This document shows positions 23,967 to 32,580 of a DNA stretch of 64,000 nucleotides, in pieces. The DNA is from Polyangiaceae bacterium (GTDB lineage Bacteria > Myxococcota_A > Polyangia > Polyangiales > Polyangiaceae): assembly GCA_041389725.1 (NCBI GenBank), contig JAWKRG010000003.1, positions 620,001 to 684,000 on the forward strand, in the 5' to 3' direction. The notes under the pieces were generated by a model that saw only the letters and a list, made by a program, of their open reading frames with translations, ran no database searches and was not told the DNA's origin. Numbering within the stretch: the stretch's first letter is position 1; the number at the start of each line of letters is the position of its first letter. A program made the translations under genes and the position numbers.

Positions 23967-25097
23967 CTAGCGCGGGATCTGCACCGTGTCGCAGCCGAAC
24001 AGCACGTCGATCGCGCCCTGCTCGTCGGCCTGAATCGTGTTGCAGGTAGCGGGGCACGCGACGACTCGCGTCGGGTTCTGGTCGTCATCGTAGTACCAGC
24101 CGCCCTGAGGGCCGCACGCCGCTGCGCCGTTCACGTGGTAGATGTCCACGGGCGCGCCCGTAGAGGGAGAGAAGCGCACGTTGACTTTCTTGGGGTTGAT
24201 GGTTTCCCCCGGCGCCGGCTCGGGGATGTTCCACGTGCATTCGAGCTTGGACTTGCCGATCACGCCGTTGGCTAGCTTGTCGAACACGGGCTTGAAGTCC
24301 TGCAGGCAGAGGTCCCCGCTCACGCCTGCCTTCTTGGACACCAGATCCGTGTACACCGTACCCGACGCCGCGGCCGACGCGCACTGGCTGTAGCAGTGGA
24401 TGCTGAAGAACGACCACTCTTTGAACAGCACGGGGTCGAGGTTGTCCACGGCCTTGATGAAAGCATCTGCGGAGTTCATCGGCGCTTCCGTAGCATTGTC
24501 GTCGGTGATCACGACGAAGGTCTTGCTGGCGCCCGGGCGGAGCAAATAGCTGTAGGTCGAGTACGTGTTGATGATCACGTCCAAGGCGTCGTTGCTGGCA
24601 ACGCCCTGGTTCATGTGCCAGTAGTTTGCGGCAGGGTTGGTGTCCTCTTGCGGGCACTTGCCACTTCCGAGGGGCGGATCGATGCAAACGCCGGTCTTGA
24701 TGCACGGAAACGGCGGCAAGCAGATCTCGATGGGGTAGTCGGCGATCAGGACAATGTGGGTGTCGACACCGGAAGCCGCAATCTGTTGAGAAAACTGGTT
24801 CATGTTGTCGTGAACCCAGGTCGACTCCTGGTCCATGCTGCAGGACGTGTCGATGGCCCACACGATGTCCGCGGGCAGCACCACCTGACTCGCGGTCTGC
24901 TTCACTGCTGCGCACTCGCCGCCGAATCCCCCGCTGGCCTCGGCGCCAGTCCCGCCCGAGCCAATGACGCCGCCACCGGAACCCCCTGCCCCCGTTCCGG
25001 AAGTTGCGCCGCTTCCGCGCGCGTCGTCACTGGCTGCCGAGCAGCCTAGCGCCGCCAGGGCGCCCAACACACCACCGATCACCAGCGCACGGATCAT
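23967..25097 (-). CDS. VWA-domain lipoprotein
   Basis: 376 residues. The signal ends in lipobox AALGC, then comes a ~45-residue Gly/Ser linker typical of myxobacterial surface lipoproteins. A von Willebrand A domain at about 70-280 has the MIDAS motif DTSCS after VVLPADIVWAI, with further D residues in FVVITDDNATEA. Several Cys pairs (CLPPFPCIKTGVC and CPATC) suggest disulfides. Probably a surface or outer-membrane metal-dependent adhesion protein. GAGGA 8 bp upstream supports ATG 25097 over ATG 25106. It is convergent with the GH113-like gene. Confidence 0.85.
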   Translation of the reverse strand: MIRALVIGGVLGALAALGCSAASDDARGSGATSGTGAGGSGGGVIGSGGTGAEASGGFGGECAAVKQTASQVVLPADIVWAIDTSCSMDQESTWVHDNMNQFSQQIAASGVDTHIVLIADYPIEICLPPFPCIKTGVCIDPPLGSGKCPQEDTNPAANYWHMNQGVASNDALDVIINTYSTYSYLLRPGASKTFVVITDDNATEAPMNSADAFIKAVDNLDPVLFKEWSFFSIHCYSQCASAAASGTVYTDLVSKKAGVSGDLCLQDFKPVFDKLANGVIGKSKLECTWNIPEPAPGETINPKKVNVRFSPSTGAPVDIYHVNGAAACGPQGGWYYDDDQNPTRVVACPATCNTIQADEQGAIDVLFGCDTVQIPR

Positions 25098-25246
25098 GTC
25101 GCACATCCTCGTCGAGCCATCATCAAGGTGCCAACAGATAGCCGAGGATGCGTGCCTCGTCCAATGACGCCCCTCGAACCTGGCTGGGGCTCTGCTGAGC
25201 TTGCCCGCGAAACCGCGCGGAAAGCACGCTCGAGTCGAGACCAACC

Positions 25247-25666
25247 TCAGGCGGCGCGTCGGTGTGCTCGCAACAGGGCTTCGTGCACCAGTGCGGGCAC
25301 GTGCGACTTGACCAGCAAGGCGGTGGGAAAGCGGAACAAGCGATTGCTCGTGTCGCACTTCACCCGCAGGACCAAGGCTTCGAGGCGCACGCTTGCGGCT
25401 CCCACGCTGCCCAGCGGGATCTCGAGCGCTGCGCGCTTTCCAAGATGCAGTCGCTCCTGCCCGAGCACCAACATGCCGCGGCGCGAGTAGCTCACGCACA
25501 CACCGAGCTGAGCGTGCTCCGCGCTGACGATGCTCAGGGGGAATCCAACGTCGAAGCGCTCGAAGACTCGGCGCTCTCCGGACGGGCGGACTTGCTTCAG
25601 CAGCGCTGTCTCGCTCATGCTGAGCAGGGTGGGTAGGCGGCGGCGGGGCGGGGGCAGTCGACGCAT
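25247..25666 (-). CDS. PilZ-like domain protein (degenerate c-di-GMP motif)
   Basis: 139 residues. After a basic N-terminus (RRLPPPRRRLPTLL) comes a PilZ-like barrel: ERRVFERFDV corresponds to the RxxxR switch, and VSYSRRGML to the (D/N)xSxxG motif with the first residue changed. Strands follow (GKRAALEIPLG, RLEALVLRVKC). PilZ domains bind c-di-GMP or act as protein adaptors, often with type IV pili or motility in myxobacteria. The altered motif makes ligand binding uncertain. GGAAG 6 bp before ATG 25666 supports this start. A 9-bp perfect dyad (25679-25699) sits just upstream. Confidence 0.72.
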   Translation of the reverse strand: MRRLPPPRRRLPTLLSMSETALLKQVRPSGERRVFERFDVGFPLSIVSAEHAQLGVCVSYSRRGMLVLGQERLHLGKRAALEIPLGSVGAASVRLEALVLRVKCDTSNRLFRFPTALLVKSHVPALVHEALLRAHRRAA

Positions 25667-25678
25667 GGCGCTTCCAGT

Positions 25679-25699
25679 GACAATGTAACCTACATTGTC
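25679..25699. promoter_or_regulatory. Perfect 9-bp inverted repeat, operator-like, upstream of the PilZ-like gene
   Basis: GACAATGTA at 25679-25687, a 3-bp spacer ACC, and TACATTGTC at 25691-25699 form a perfect 21-bp dyad 13 bp upstream of the start of the 25247-25666 gene. The shape fits a homodimeric repressor site. The half-site CCTACATTGT nearly matches CCTACAATGT in the promoter at 19917-19945. Confidence 0.6.
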
Positions 25700-25754
25700 T
25701 TACATCCGGCATCATTTCCTGGGATGCGCAGATAACTCACTGATATCATTAACT

Positions 25755-28019
25755 TCAATAGGCATCCGGGGGAGCGCGGAGTCCCTTCGGCAGGGCCAGG
25801 TCAAGCGCTGGGACCTTGGCCTCACCCCCCGTCAAGTAGGCGTAGCGGGCAATGTTCCCCAGCACTCGTGTGACGTAGCCACGGGTCTCCGAGTAGGGAA
25901 TGCGCGCGACCCAGAGGTCCAGCGGCAGGTTCTCGCCCGTGCTGAGCCAGCGCGAGACAGCCGCGGGCCCGGCGTTGTAGGCAGCTGCAGCAAGCGCGAC
26001 GTTGCCACCGAAGGTGTCGAGCACCTTGGAGAGGTAGTAGCTGCCCATCTTGATGTTCACAGCTGGGCTGTAGAGGCCGAGCGGGTCGTAGGGCATGTCC
26101 AGCTCTTTCGCGACACTCTTCGCCGTCGGCGGGATGAGCTGCATCAGGCCCACGGCATTGGCAGGCGAGACGACCTCGGGAGCGAAGGCGCTCTCTTGGC
26201 GCATGATGGCGTAGATGAAGTCGCGCGGTAGTTCGTTGCTGCGCTCGGCATCGCGAACGAGCTCTTCGTAGGGTCGTGGATAAATGCAATCCCACAACCA
26301 ACGATTGCCGCTCCCCGGCGCTTGATTGAGGGACTGCCACTTCGCGGCACGTTGACCGACTCGGTACCGACGTCCAGCGCTGGAGAGCGTGCCGTACGCG
26401 GCGCACAGTGCCTCGTCCCCTCGGGGTGCGTAAGTGCGCCGTAGCTCTTCCTCCTGCCGCGCCAGTTCCGTTTCGGCCGCCCCATCCAGACCAAGCCGCT
26501 GCAGCAGCCGCACCTTGTCCGGCAGCTTGACGTCCAGGGGCGCCCCGCCGCGACCCGCCGGTGCGGGTTCGATCGACACGGGCACAGCCTCGCCCATCTT
26601 CTTCAGACGCGCCGCCGCGGCCAGCGCGGGAAAGGACAGCGGGTGCTCTTTGATCACACCGCGAAACTCGCGAGCCGCTGCAGTCTTGTCCCCCGCGGCC
26701 TCCAACGCCACGCCGTGGAGCTGTTCGTAGCGCGAGTCGCGCACGCGGTGCTCCGTGGCGTCGGCCAGGGCTTTGAAGGCGCGCGCGGCCTTGGCGTGTC
26801 GGCCCGCTACCAACCAGGACACCGCGCGTTCGTAGTTGGCGCTGTCCAAAAACCGTCCGCGCTTCTTGTAGCGGGCTGAGTAGCGATCGTATGCCGCCGC
26901 CGCCTCGTTGAAACGGCCGCCGATGTAGCGGAGGCGTGCGGCCAGGTACAGGGCCTGCTCTCCGTAGCCCGACTTCGGGAATCGCGCGGCGAGCCGCTCG
27001 TACATCTGAATGGCGCGATCATCCTGATGCGCCCGCGAGCGCGCGCGCGCCGCGTAAAAGCCGTCCTTCACCGCATGGGCCGAGTCCTTTGCCGCTGCTT
27101 GCTCGAGGAGCTCGGCGGCTTTGGCGGGATCCCGCCGCGACATGTAGAGGGCCCACCCCCGCGCATGCAAGGAGCTTGCGGGACCGAGGGATGCACCGGG
27201 CGCGCTGCCTAGCGCAGCAAGCTCTTGGTCGACCTCGTCGACGTTGCCCGCGTCCGCCAACGCCAGCGCCCTGGCGTAGCGCTCCTGTTTGGTCAGCGCC
27301 CTCGGCGGTGCGAGCTTCGCCAAGCGTGCCGCCACGCCTTCGGCAGCGGAGTGCGTCGGAGCGTTGGTGGCGATCCAGCGGAGGTCCAGCACTGCAGTGT
27401 TGGTATCCCCTGCAGCCTCGGCAATCCGCGCACGAACGGCACGCGCCAGCGCTTGTTGCGATTCGCCGCGCTTGAGCTTGGCTGCAGCCGCGACGGCCTT
27501 GTCCGCAGCCGCCCGCGCCATGCCCGGCTCTTTGGCGCGTTCGAAGGCGGTTGCGCTCTTGGACAGCGACTCGGCGTCGCTACGTTGGCCGAAGTACTTC
27601 CCGGCCGCGGCATAGGGCCCGACCTCGAGCGCGCTTTCGGCGCGCAGGAGTTCCATCTCCGCGCCCAACAGTGGATGCTCGAGTCCTCGCAGCTCACTGA
27701 CCACCCGAGCGTGGTCACCGAGTTTGCTGGCGACCACCGCCCGCGCGTAGCGCACGTCCGGTCGCGCCTTCTCCTGCGCCCCCAAGGCATCCATGCTGCG
27801 CGCCGCATCTGCGTAGCGATGCATGCGGACCAGCTCCACCCAGTCTCCTAGGGGCGGCCCTTCCTCCAAAGCCGTACTGGCTTGGGCGGCAGCACGCTGC
27901 GCACCCACCGCGGCGCGCGTGAGGGTCGGCGCACCATCCGGCTCGGGGGCGGAGCCCGGCCCCGTTCGCGTGCAAGCGACGAGTACGACTCCCACGCTGC
28001 CCAGCACTCGGCGACGCAT
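25755..28019 (-). CDS. Soluble-type lytic transglycosylase lipoprotein (Slt)
   Basis: 754 residues. The signal peptide ends at a possible lipobox (VVLVAC). The N-terminal ~500 residues are TPR/Sel1-like superhelical repeats, rich in Ala, as in Slt70 (for example GYGEQALYLAARL, FNEAAAAYDRYSARYKKRG). The C-terminal SLT catalytic domain (about 590-735) shows the catalytic Glu in RQESAFAPEVVSPANAVGLMQLIPPTA and AAAAYNAGPAAVSRWL. It cleaves peptidoglycan glycan strands to 1,6-anhydro products in the periplasm. Followed on the minus strand by the PilZ-like and VWA genes. Confidence 0.9.
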   Translation of the reverse strand: MRRRVLGSVGVVLVACTRTGPGSAPEPDGAPTLTRAAVGAQRAAAQASTALEEGPPLGDWVELVRMHRYADAARSMDALGAQEKARPDVRYARAVVASKLGDHARVVSELRGLEHPLLGAEMELLRAESALEVGPYAAAGKYFGQRSDAESLSKSATAFERAKEPGMARAAADKAVAAAAKLKRGESQQALARAVRARIAEAAGDTNTAVLDLRWIATNAPTHSAAEGVAARLAKLAPPRALTKQERYARALALADAGNVDEVDQELAALGSAPGASLGPASSLHARGWALYMSRRDPAKAAELLEQAAAKDSAHAVKDGFYAARARSRAHQDDRAIQMYERLAARFPKSGYGEQALYLAARLRYIGGRFNEAAAAYDRYSARYKKRGRFLDSANYERAVSWLVAGRHAKAARAFKALADATEHRVRDSRYEQLHGVALEAAGDKTAAAREFRGVIKEHPLSFPALAAAARLKKMGEAVPVSIEPAPAGRGGAPLDVKLPDKVRLLQRLGLDGAAETELARQEEELRRTYAPRGDEALCAAYGTLSSAGRRYRVGQRAAKWQSLNQAPGSGNRWLWDCIYPRPYEELVRDAERSNELPRDFIYAIMRQESAFAPEVVSPANAVGLMQLIPPTAKSVAKELDMPYDPLGLYSPAVNIKMGSYYLSKVLDTFGGNVALAAAAYNAGPAAVSRWLSTGENLPLDLWVARIPYSETRGYVTRVLGNIARYAYLTGGEAKVPALDLALPKGLRAPPDAY

Positions 28020-28070
28020 TCGGCTGGGTTAGCACGAACCCTCGTCGAAGCTCAAAAAGCACGCGGGAAC

Positions 28071-28610
28071 TCACCAACCCCAGCGATATTCCGCGCGAAG
28101 GAGCGCCAGAAAGTACGCGGCGTCTCCCAGAGAACTCATCGGGTCGCTCATGAAGCCGTGGTAGCGAAGCTGGGCACCGACCGCGAAGTTGCGCGAGAAG
28201 GAGTAGTCCAGGCCGAGCGGAACTCCGATGCCGAGTTCCGTGCGTGCCAGCGGCGTCGGCACCACGTCGCCTTCGAAGCGAAACACCCCGCCATAGAGAC
28301 CGAGATAGGGCACCCACTCGATCACGTCGATCTTGTAGACGAAGCCCGCGCTCGCACCGAAAACTCGCGTCTGAGTGCCTTCCAGGAAGACATGCTGCGA
28401 GGCCGAAGACTCCAAGTGCAAGTCGAACATGTCGCTCAGCTCGTAGGCACCTTGGACGCCGAGGGCGGGACCGTAGCCGGCGTCGGTACCGGGGAAGCTC
28501 GCCGCGCCGAGTCCTGCGCCGACGTGCCACTGCCCTTCCGCAGCGTAGGCGCTGGCGGACCAGGTGACGGCGACCCCGATTGCCGCAGATCGAACGACAG
28601 ACTGAAACAT
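28071..28610 (-). CDS. Outer-membrane beta-barrel protein (small, porin-like)
   Basis: 179 residues. Sec signal ending SAYA-AE, then alternating strands with aromatic ends (QWHVGAGLGAASF, FGASAGFVYKIDVIEWVPYLGLYGGVF, LGIGVPLGLDYSF, LRAEYRWGW). The terminal Trp fits an outer-membrane protein recognised by BAM. Opacity/OmpW-like in size; specific function unknown. It lies between priA and the lytic transglycosylase gene. Confidence 0.75.
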   Translation of the reverse strand: MFQSVVRSAAIGVAVTWSASAYAAEGQWHVGAGLGAASFPGTDAGYGPALGVQGAYELSDMFDLHLESSASQHVFLEGTQTRVFGASAGFVYKIDVIEWVPYLGLYGGVFRFEGDVVPTPLARTELGIGVPLGLDYSFSRNFAVGAQLRYHGFMSDPMSSLGDAAYFLALLRAEYRWGW

Positions 28611-28662
28611 GAGCCCGGGGCCCTTCTACCCGTTTTTCCCGAACGCCGCCCGAGTCTTTTCC

Positions 28663-30900
28663 TTACAGCATGCTCATGGGGTCGACGTCGATCGCGACGC
28701 GCACCTTGCGGTCCTCCCGTGCGCGTGCAACGGCCAGCAGGGCATCCCGAAGCGGGGCGCGCGATGCGCTGCGCACCATGAAGCGATAACGATACCGATT
28801 GCGCAAGCGAGCCAGTGGTGCGGGGGCTGGCCCCAATATCTCGGCGCCTTCGCGAGCGGCCGCCGCGGCCAGGCGGGCCAGTCCCTCGGCCCGCCGGCGC
28901 GCGTCCTCTTCGCGAATCGCCTCGACTCGCACGAGCGCAATCCGCGAGAAGGGCGGATATCTGAGCTCACGGCGCGCCACGAGCTCGCGGTCCAAGAAGG
29001 CGTTCACGTCGTGCTGCGCGGCGAGGACGATGGCCGGGTGGTCTGGTTGAAAAGTCTGAATCAAGACCGTTCCCGGTCGATCGCCGCGCCCCGCGCGTCC
29101 GGCCACCTGCACCAAGAGCTGAAAGGTCCGCTCCGCCGCCCTGAAATCCGGCAGGCTGAGCGCTGAATCCGCATTGAGCACGCCCACGAGGGTCACCTGC
29201 GGCAGATCATGACCTTTGGTCACCATCTGAGTCCCCACCAGAATGTCGATCTCGCCAGCGCGCATGCGCTGCAGCACGCGTTCGCTCTTGGCGCCTCCGG
29301 CAACGTCACGATCGAGGCGCCCCACCTTCGCCGTCGGGAAAGCATCCTGCAACAGCGTCTCGATGCGTTCGGTGCCCGCGCCTTCCTCGCTCAGGCGATC
29401 GCTCTTACACTCGGGACAATGGGTCGGCAGCGGCGCCGCGTAGTCGCAATAGTGACAACGCAACTCGGGACGACCGCGCCGATGTAGCGTGAGCGAGACC
29501 GCGCAGTGTGGGCATTCCAGCAAGTGCCCGCAGGAGGTGCACAGCAGCGTTGGTGCAAATCCGCGCCGATTCAGGAACAGAATCGCTTGCTCGCCGGCCT
29601 CGAGGGTCCGCTCCAAAGCCCGGTGCAGAGTCAGGGAGATTAGCCGGTGTCCGCCAGGACCCGCGCCGACGCGGCGCAAGTCGACGATCTCCACCTTCGG
29701 CAGCTCGGCGGCGTGGTGGGCCCGCTCCGGCAAGAGCAGTCGCTCCAACTTGCGTTGACGCACGAGCGCCTCACTGCCGACGGAGGGAGTCGCGGTGCCG
29801 AGGATACAGACTCCACCGCAGCGGTGGGCGCGCAGCAGCGCCATGTCCCGCGCGTTGTAGCGAACACCCTCTTCCTGCTTGAAGGACCCGTCATGTTCTT
29901 CGTCGACGCAAATCAGCGCGAGGTCCGTGACCGGAGCGAAGAGCGCCGACCGCGCGCCGATCACGATGCGCACTCGTCCCTCGCGAAGCGCGCGCCACAT
30001 CTGGTGACGTTCGTTTTCGGAAAGCCCACTGTGGAGCACCGCAATGTCGTCGCCGAGGCGCGCGCGGAAGCGCGAGACCAACTGAGGCGTGAGGGCGATT
30101 TCCGGCACCAACACCATGGCGCCGCGCCCCTCTTTCGCCACCTGGCCGACGGCGCGCAGATACACTTCGGTCTTCCCGGACCCCGTGACCCCCTGCAGCA
30201 AAAAGGCCTGGGGCCGGCGCTGATGCAGGGCCGAGGTGATCGCCTCCAGCGCCTGGCCTTGGGCGGCCGTCAGCTCAGGGGGCACGTCCGAGTGAATCGG
30301 CGTGGCAAAGAAGGGATCGGGGGTGTGTGGCCGCTGCTCGATGCGAACGTGCCCGAGGGTCTGCAGACGCTTGACCGCAGTTCGCGCGCTAGGAAACGCA
30401 CGCGCGAGTTCGCTCAGTTCGCGCGCGCCGTCTTTCTGCAGCAAGGCGAGGATTTCCAGGGCGCGACCCCGAGGCTCGCCGCTCGCTTGCGCCGATTCCA
30501 GCGGAACCGCCCACTGCGTCAAACGCCCCACGCTGGAAAGCGCATCCGCACCCTCCACGCCGTGAGAAACGAGCCGTGCTTTCGCCGAGCGTTCGACGGC
30601 AGGCAGCGCCAACCGCATCACCTCACCGAGGGGTGCCAAGTAGTAGCGCGCCAGCTCCACCAAGAACTCGAGAAGCTCGCTGGGGAACACCGGTTGGGCG
30701 TCGACGACAGCCACCACACTCTTGAGCTTGCTGACATCGAAGTCGGGCACCCCGTCGAAGCTCTCCAGGACGACGCCGAGCACGTGACGACGACCGAACT
30801 CCACGAGTACGCGTGCGCCGGCCCCGATGTCTTGCTGTGGCAGCGCGTAGGTGAACGCCTGCCCCAGAGGGACGGGCACAGCCACCTTCGCGAGACGCAT
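28663..30900 (-). CDS. priA: Primosomal protein N' (replication restart helicase PriA)
   Basis: 745 residues, near full family length. The N-terminal 3'-DNA-binding domain is present (KVAVPVPLGQAFTYALP, GARVLVEFGRR), then helicase motifs: Walker A GVTGSGKTEVYLRA, DEEH box ICVDEEHDGSF and QVAGRAGRGDRPG. The zinc-ribbon Cys cluster is intact (CTSCGHLLECPHC, CHYCDY, CPECKSD). PriA reloads the replisome at stalled forks. The start at 30900 is supported by the conserved N-terminus. The next gene upstream, a kinase, ends 37 bp away. Confidence 0.95.
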   Translation of the reverse strand: MRLAKVAVPVPLGQAFTYALPQQDIGAGARVLVEFGRRHVLGVVLESFDGVPDFDVSKLKSVVAVVDAQPVFPSELLEFLVELARYYLAPLGEVMRLALPAVERSAKARLVSHGVEGADALSSVGRLTQWAVPLESAQASGEPRGRALEILALLQKDGARELSELARAFPSARTAVKRLQTLGHVRIEQRPHTPDPFFATPIHSDVPPELTAAQGQALEAITSALHQRRPQAFLLQGVTGSGKTEVYLRAVGQVAKEGRGAMVLVPEIALTPQLVSRFRARLGDDIAVLHSGLSENERHQMWRALREGRVRIVIGARSALFAPVTDLALICVDEEHDGSFKQEEGVRYNARDMALLRAHRCGGVCILGTATPSVGSEALVRQRKLERLLLPERAHHAAELPKVEIVDLRRVGAGPGGHRLISLTLHRALERTLEAGEQAILFLNRRGFAPTLLCTSCGHLLECPHCAVSLTLHRRGRPELRCHYCDYAAPLPTHCPECKSDRLSEEGAGTERIETLLQDAFPTAKVGRLDRDVAGGAKSERVLQRMRAGEIDILVGTQMVTKGHDLPQVTLVGVLNADSALSLPDFRAAERTFQLLVQVAGRAGRGDRPGTVLIQTFQPDHPAIVLAAQHDVNAFLDRELVARRELRYPPFSRIALVRVEAIREEDARRRAEGLARLAAAAAREGAEILGPAPAPLARLRNRYRYRFMVRSASRAPLRDALLAVARAREDRKVRVAIDVDPMSML

Positions 30901-30937
30901 TGGGGTTCTATAGCTCCGCTGGCGCGGCGGCGGGGCC

Positions 30938-32137
30938 TCAAGGTCGCATGAACTGGAGCACGATGACGATCAGCAGCAAGAGCCCGACCACCAGCAAAAC
31001 TAGCCACATGCGACTATCGGATTTCGATGGCGCTGCAGGGTCCAGCGGCGCATTACCGCCCGCGTCCGCGAGCTCGGCCGAGGGCGGACTCGCCGACCCC
31101 GCAGCGGCCTCGCTGGCGGTGGTTTCATCGGGCTCCGGAGGCGGGGGCTTGCTCGAGTCGACGCGGTGGCTGTGCGCCTCTCGCGCCCGGCGCATCTCCA
31201 CGATTTCGGCGCCGAAGTTGTCCGTCAACCACTCCCCCAATTTCAAGGAACTCGCGAACAGACCGCTTCGTGCGATGTAGCCGTCGAGCTCCTTGAGCAT
31301 TTCCTTGGCACTCGAGAAGCGCCCGTCGGGGTCCCGCTGCAAGGCCCGATTCACGATCTCGTGCAGCTCCCTTTCGCCGGGCAAGCCTCGCTCGGGCAGG
31401 GGCTGCAGCTCGAAGGCCTGAACTTGCTCGAGGGTAGGTGGCTTGCCGCCTTCGCGCTTGTAGAAGCGACGCCCAGCGAGCAACTCCCACAGGATCACAC
31501 CGACGGCGAACAGATCGCTACGCGCATCCACGGCGTCGCCGCGGGCGGCTTCGGGGCTCATGTAGCCAGCCTTGCCTTGGATGGCCGCGTCCGGCAGCGC
31601 ATCGTGAGCCCCAATGGCGCGGGCAATCCCGAAGTCACAGATCTTGATCTGTCCGTCGAAGGCGACGAGCACGTTGGAAGGCGACACGTCACGATGCACC
31701 AGGCCCAACGGGGTGCCGTCGTCGTCCTTCTTGCGGTGTGCATAGTCCAGAGCGCGCAGCGTCTCGGCCACGATCAGCAGCGAGAACTCGACGGGCAGCG
31801 GAACCTTGCGCTTCGAGCAGGTGCGCAACAGAAGCGAAAGGTCGAAGCCCTCCACATACTCCATGGCGATGTAGAGAGTGTCTTCCTCCCTGCCCAGATC
31901 GTAGACCTGCACCACGTTGCCGTGAGACAAGCGCGCCGCCAGCTTGGCCTCGTCGATCAGCAGGCGCGACAACTCGCCGCTGTCTGCGAACAGCGGTAGG
32001 ATGTGCTTGACCACCACGCGGCGCTCCGCGCCCAGGTCCGTCTGTTCGCGGCCAAGGTAGATCCGCGCCATTCCGCCTTCTCCGATCTGGTCGAAGAGCA
32101 CGTAGCGGCCGAATCGTCTGGGCAATTGTGCAGTCAC
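30938..32137 (-). CDS. Hanks-type Ser/Thr protein kinase with a C-terminal membrane anchor
   Basis: About 399 residues. Kinase domain at ~10-280 with GEGGMARIYLG (P-loop), VVVKHI (Lys), GLVHRDVSPSNVL (catalytic loop), KICDFGIARA (DFG) and GYMSPEAARG. A low-complexity Pro/Glu/Ala linker (about 300-370) leads to a single C-terminal helix (MWLVLLVVGLLLLIVIVLQF), so the kinase faces the cytoplasm as a tail-anchored protein. GTG 32137 gives the usual short lead-in (TAQLPRRFGRYVLF); the in-frame ATG at 32191 would overlap the divergent DUF3634 gene. Confidence 0.87.
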   Translation of the reverse strand: MTAQLPRRFGRYVLFDQIGEGGMARIYLGREQTDLGAERRVVVKHILPLFADSGELSRLLIDEAKLAARLSHGNVVQVYDLGREEDTLYIAMEYVEGFDLSLLLRTCSKRKVPLPVEFSLLIVAETLRALDYAHRKKDDDGTPLGLVHRDVSPSNVLVAFDGQIKICDFGIARAIGAHDALPDAAIQGKAGYMSPEAARGDAVDARSDLFAVGVILWELLAGRRFYKREGGKPPTLEQVQAFELQPLPERGLPGERELHEIVNRALQRDPDGRFSSAKEMLKELDGYIARSGLFASSLKLGEWLTDNFGAEIVEMRRAREAHSHRVDSSKPPPPEPDETTASEAAAGSASPPSAELADAGGNAPLDPAAPSKSDSRMWLVLLVVGLLLLIVIVLQFMRP

Positions 32138-32189
32138 CGCCCCGGGATGGTAGCGAGGCCCCGCCAGCTCACGTAAGTTTTTGGCCGAC

Positions 32190-32525
32190 ATGGGTCTTTT
32201 GTACGGTCTGTTGATCCTGGCGCTGCTCGCGATCCCCTTCGCCTGGTCGCTTTACCGCTCCAACGAGCTTTTCTACCTGCAGGTGCGCCGAGGCCGCACG
32301 CAGGTCCTGCGCGGGAAGCTGCCCCAGAGCCTGGCCAACGAGCTGGCTGACGTGATGCGCCGGGCCAAGGTCCGTCGCGCCAACGTGCGCGTGGTGCAGG
32401 AGGACCGAGCCCCCGCCATCAAGGTCGTGGACGGGGAACTGTCCGACGGCACGCTGCAGCAGATGCGCAATGTGCTGGGTCGCTACGATCTGGCGCAGAT
32501 CAAGGCTGGGGGGCGAGTCCGCTGA
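32190..32525 (+). CDS. DUF3634 family small membrane protein
   Basis: 111 residues from ATG 32190 (an earlier TTG at 32181 adds three residues). One N-terminal membrane helix (LLYGLLILALLAIPFAWSLY), then a small soluble domain with the DUF3634 pattern: FYLQVRRGRTQVLRGKLPQSLANELADVMRRAKV, DGELSDGTLQQMRNVLG. Function of the family is unknown. It is divergent from the kinase and convergent with the Cys-rich repeat lipoprotein. Confidence 0.78.
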   Translation: MGLLYGLLILALLAIPFAWSLYRSNELFYLQVRRGRTQVLRGKLPQSLANELADVMRRAKVRRANVRVVQEDRAPAIKVVDGELSDGTLQQMRNVLGRYDLAQIKAGGRVR

Positions 32526-32541
32526 CGAAGCGTCTTGGTTC

Positions 32542-32567
32542 GGCGGCGCCCAGGGTCGAGCGCCGCC
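32542..32567. terminator. GC-rich stem-loop between convergent genes
   Basis: GGCGGCGC (32542-32549) pairs perfectly with GCGCCGCC (32560-32567) around a 10-base loop, with outer CTTGG/CCAAG complementarity. It lies between the stops of the DUF3634 gene and the Cys-rich lipoprotein gene. There is no T-run on the plus strand, so it may act as a bidirectional roadblock rather than a classical terminator. Confidence 0.45.
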
Positions 32568-32580
32568 TCCAAGCATCGCC

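Noticed and set aside
29647..30951. 434-codon plus-strand frame inside priA
   Set aside because: Antisense to conserved helicase motifs and zinc ribbon of priA.
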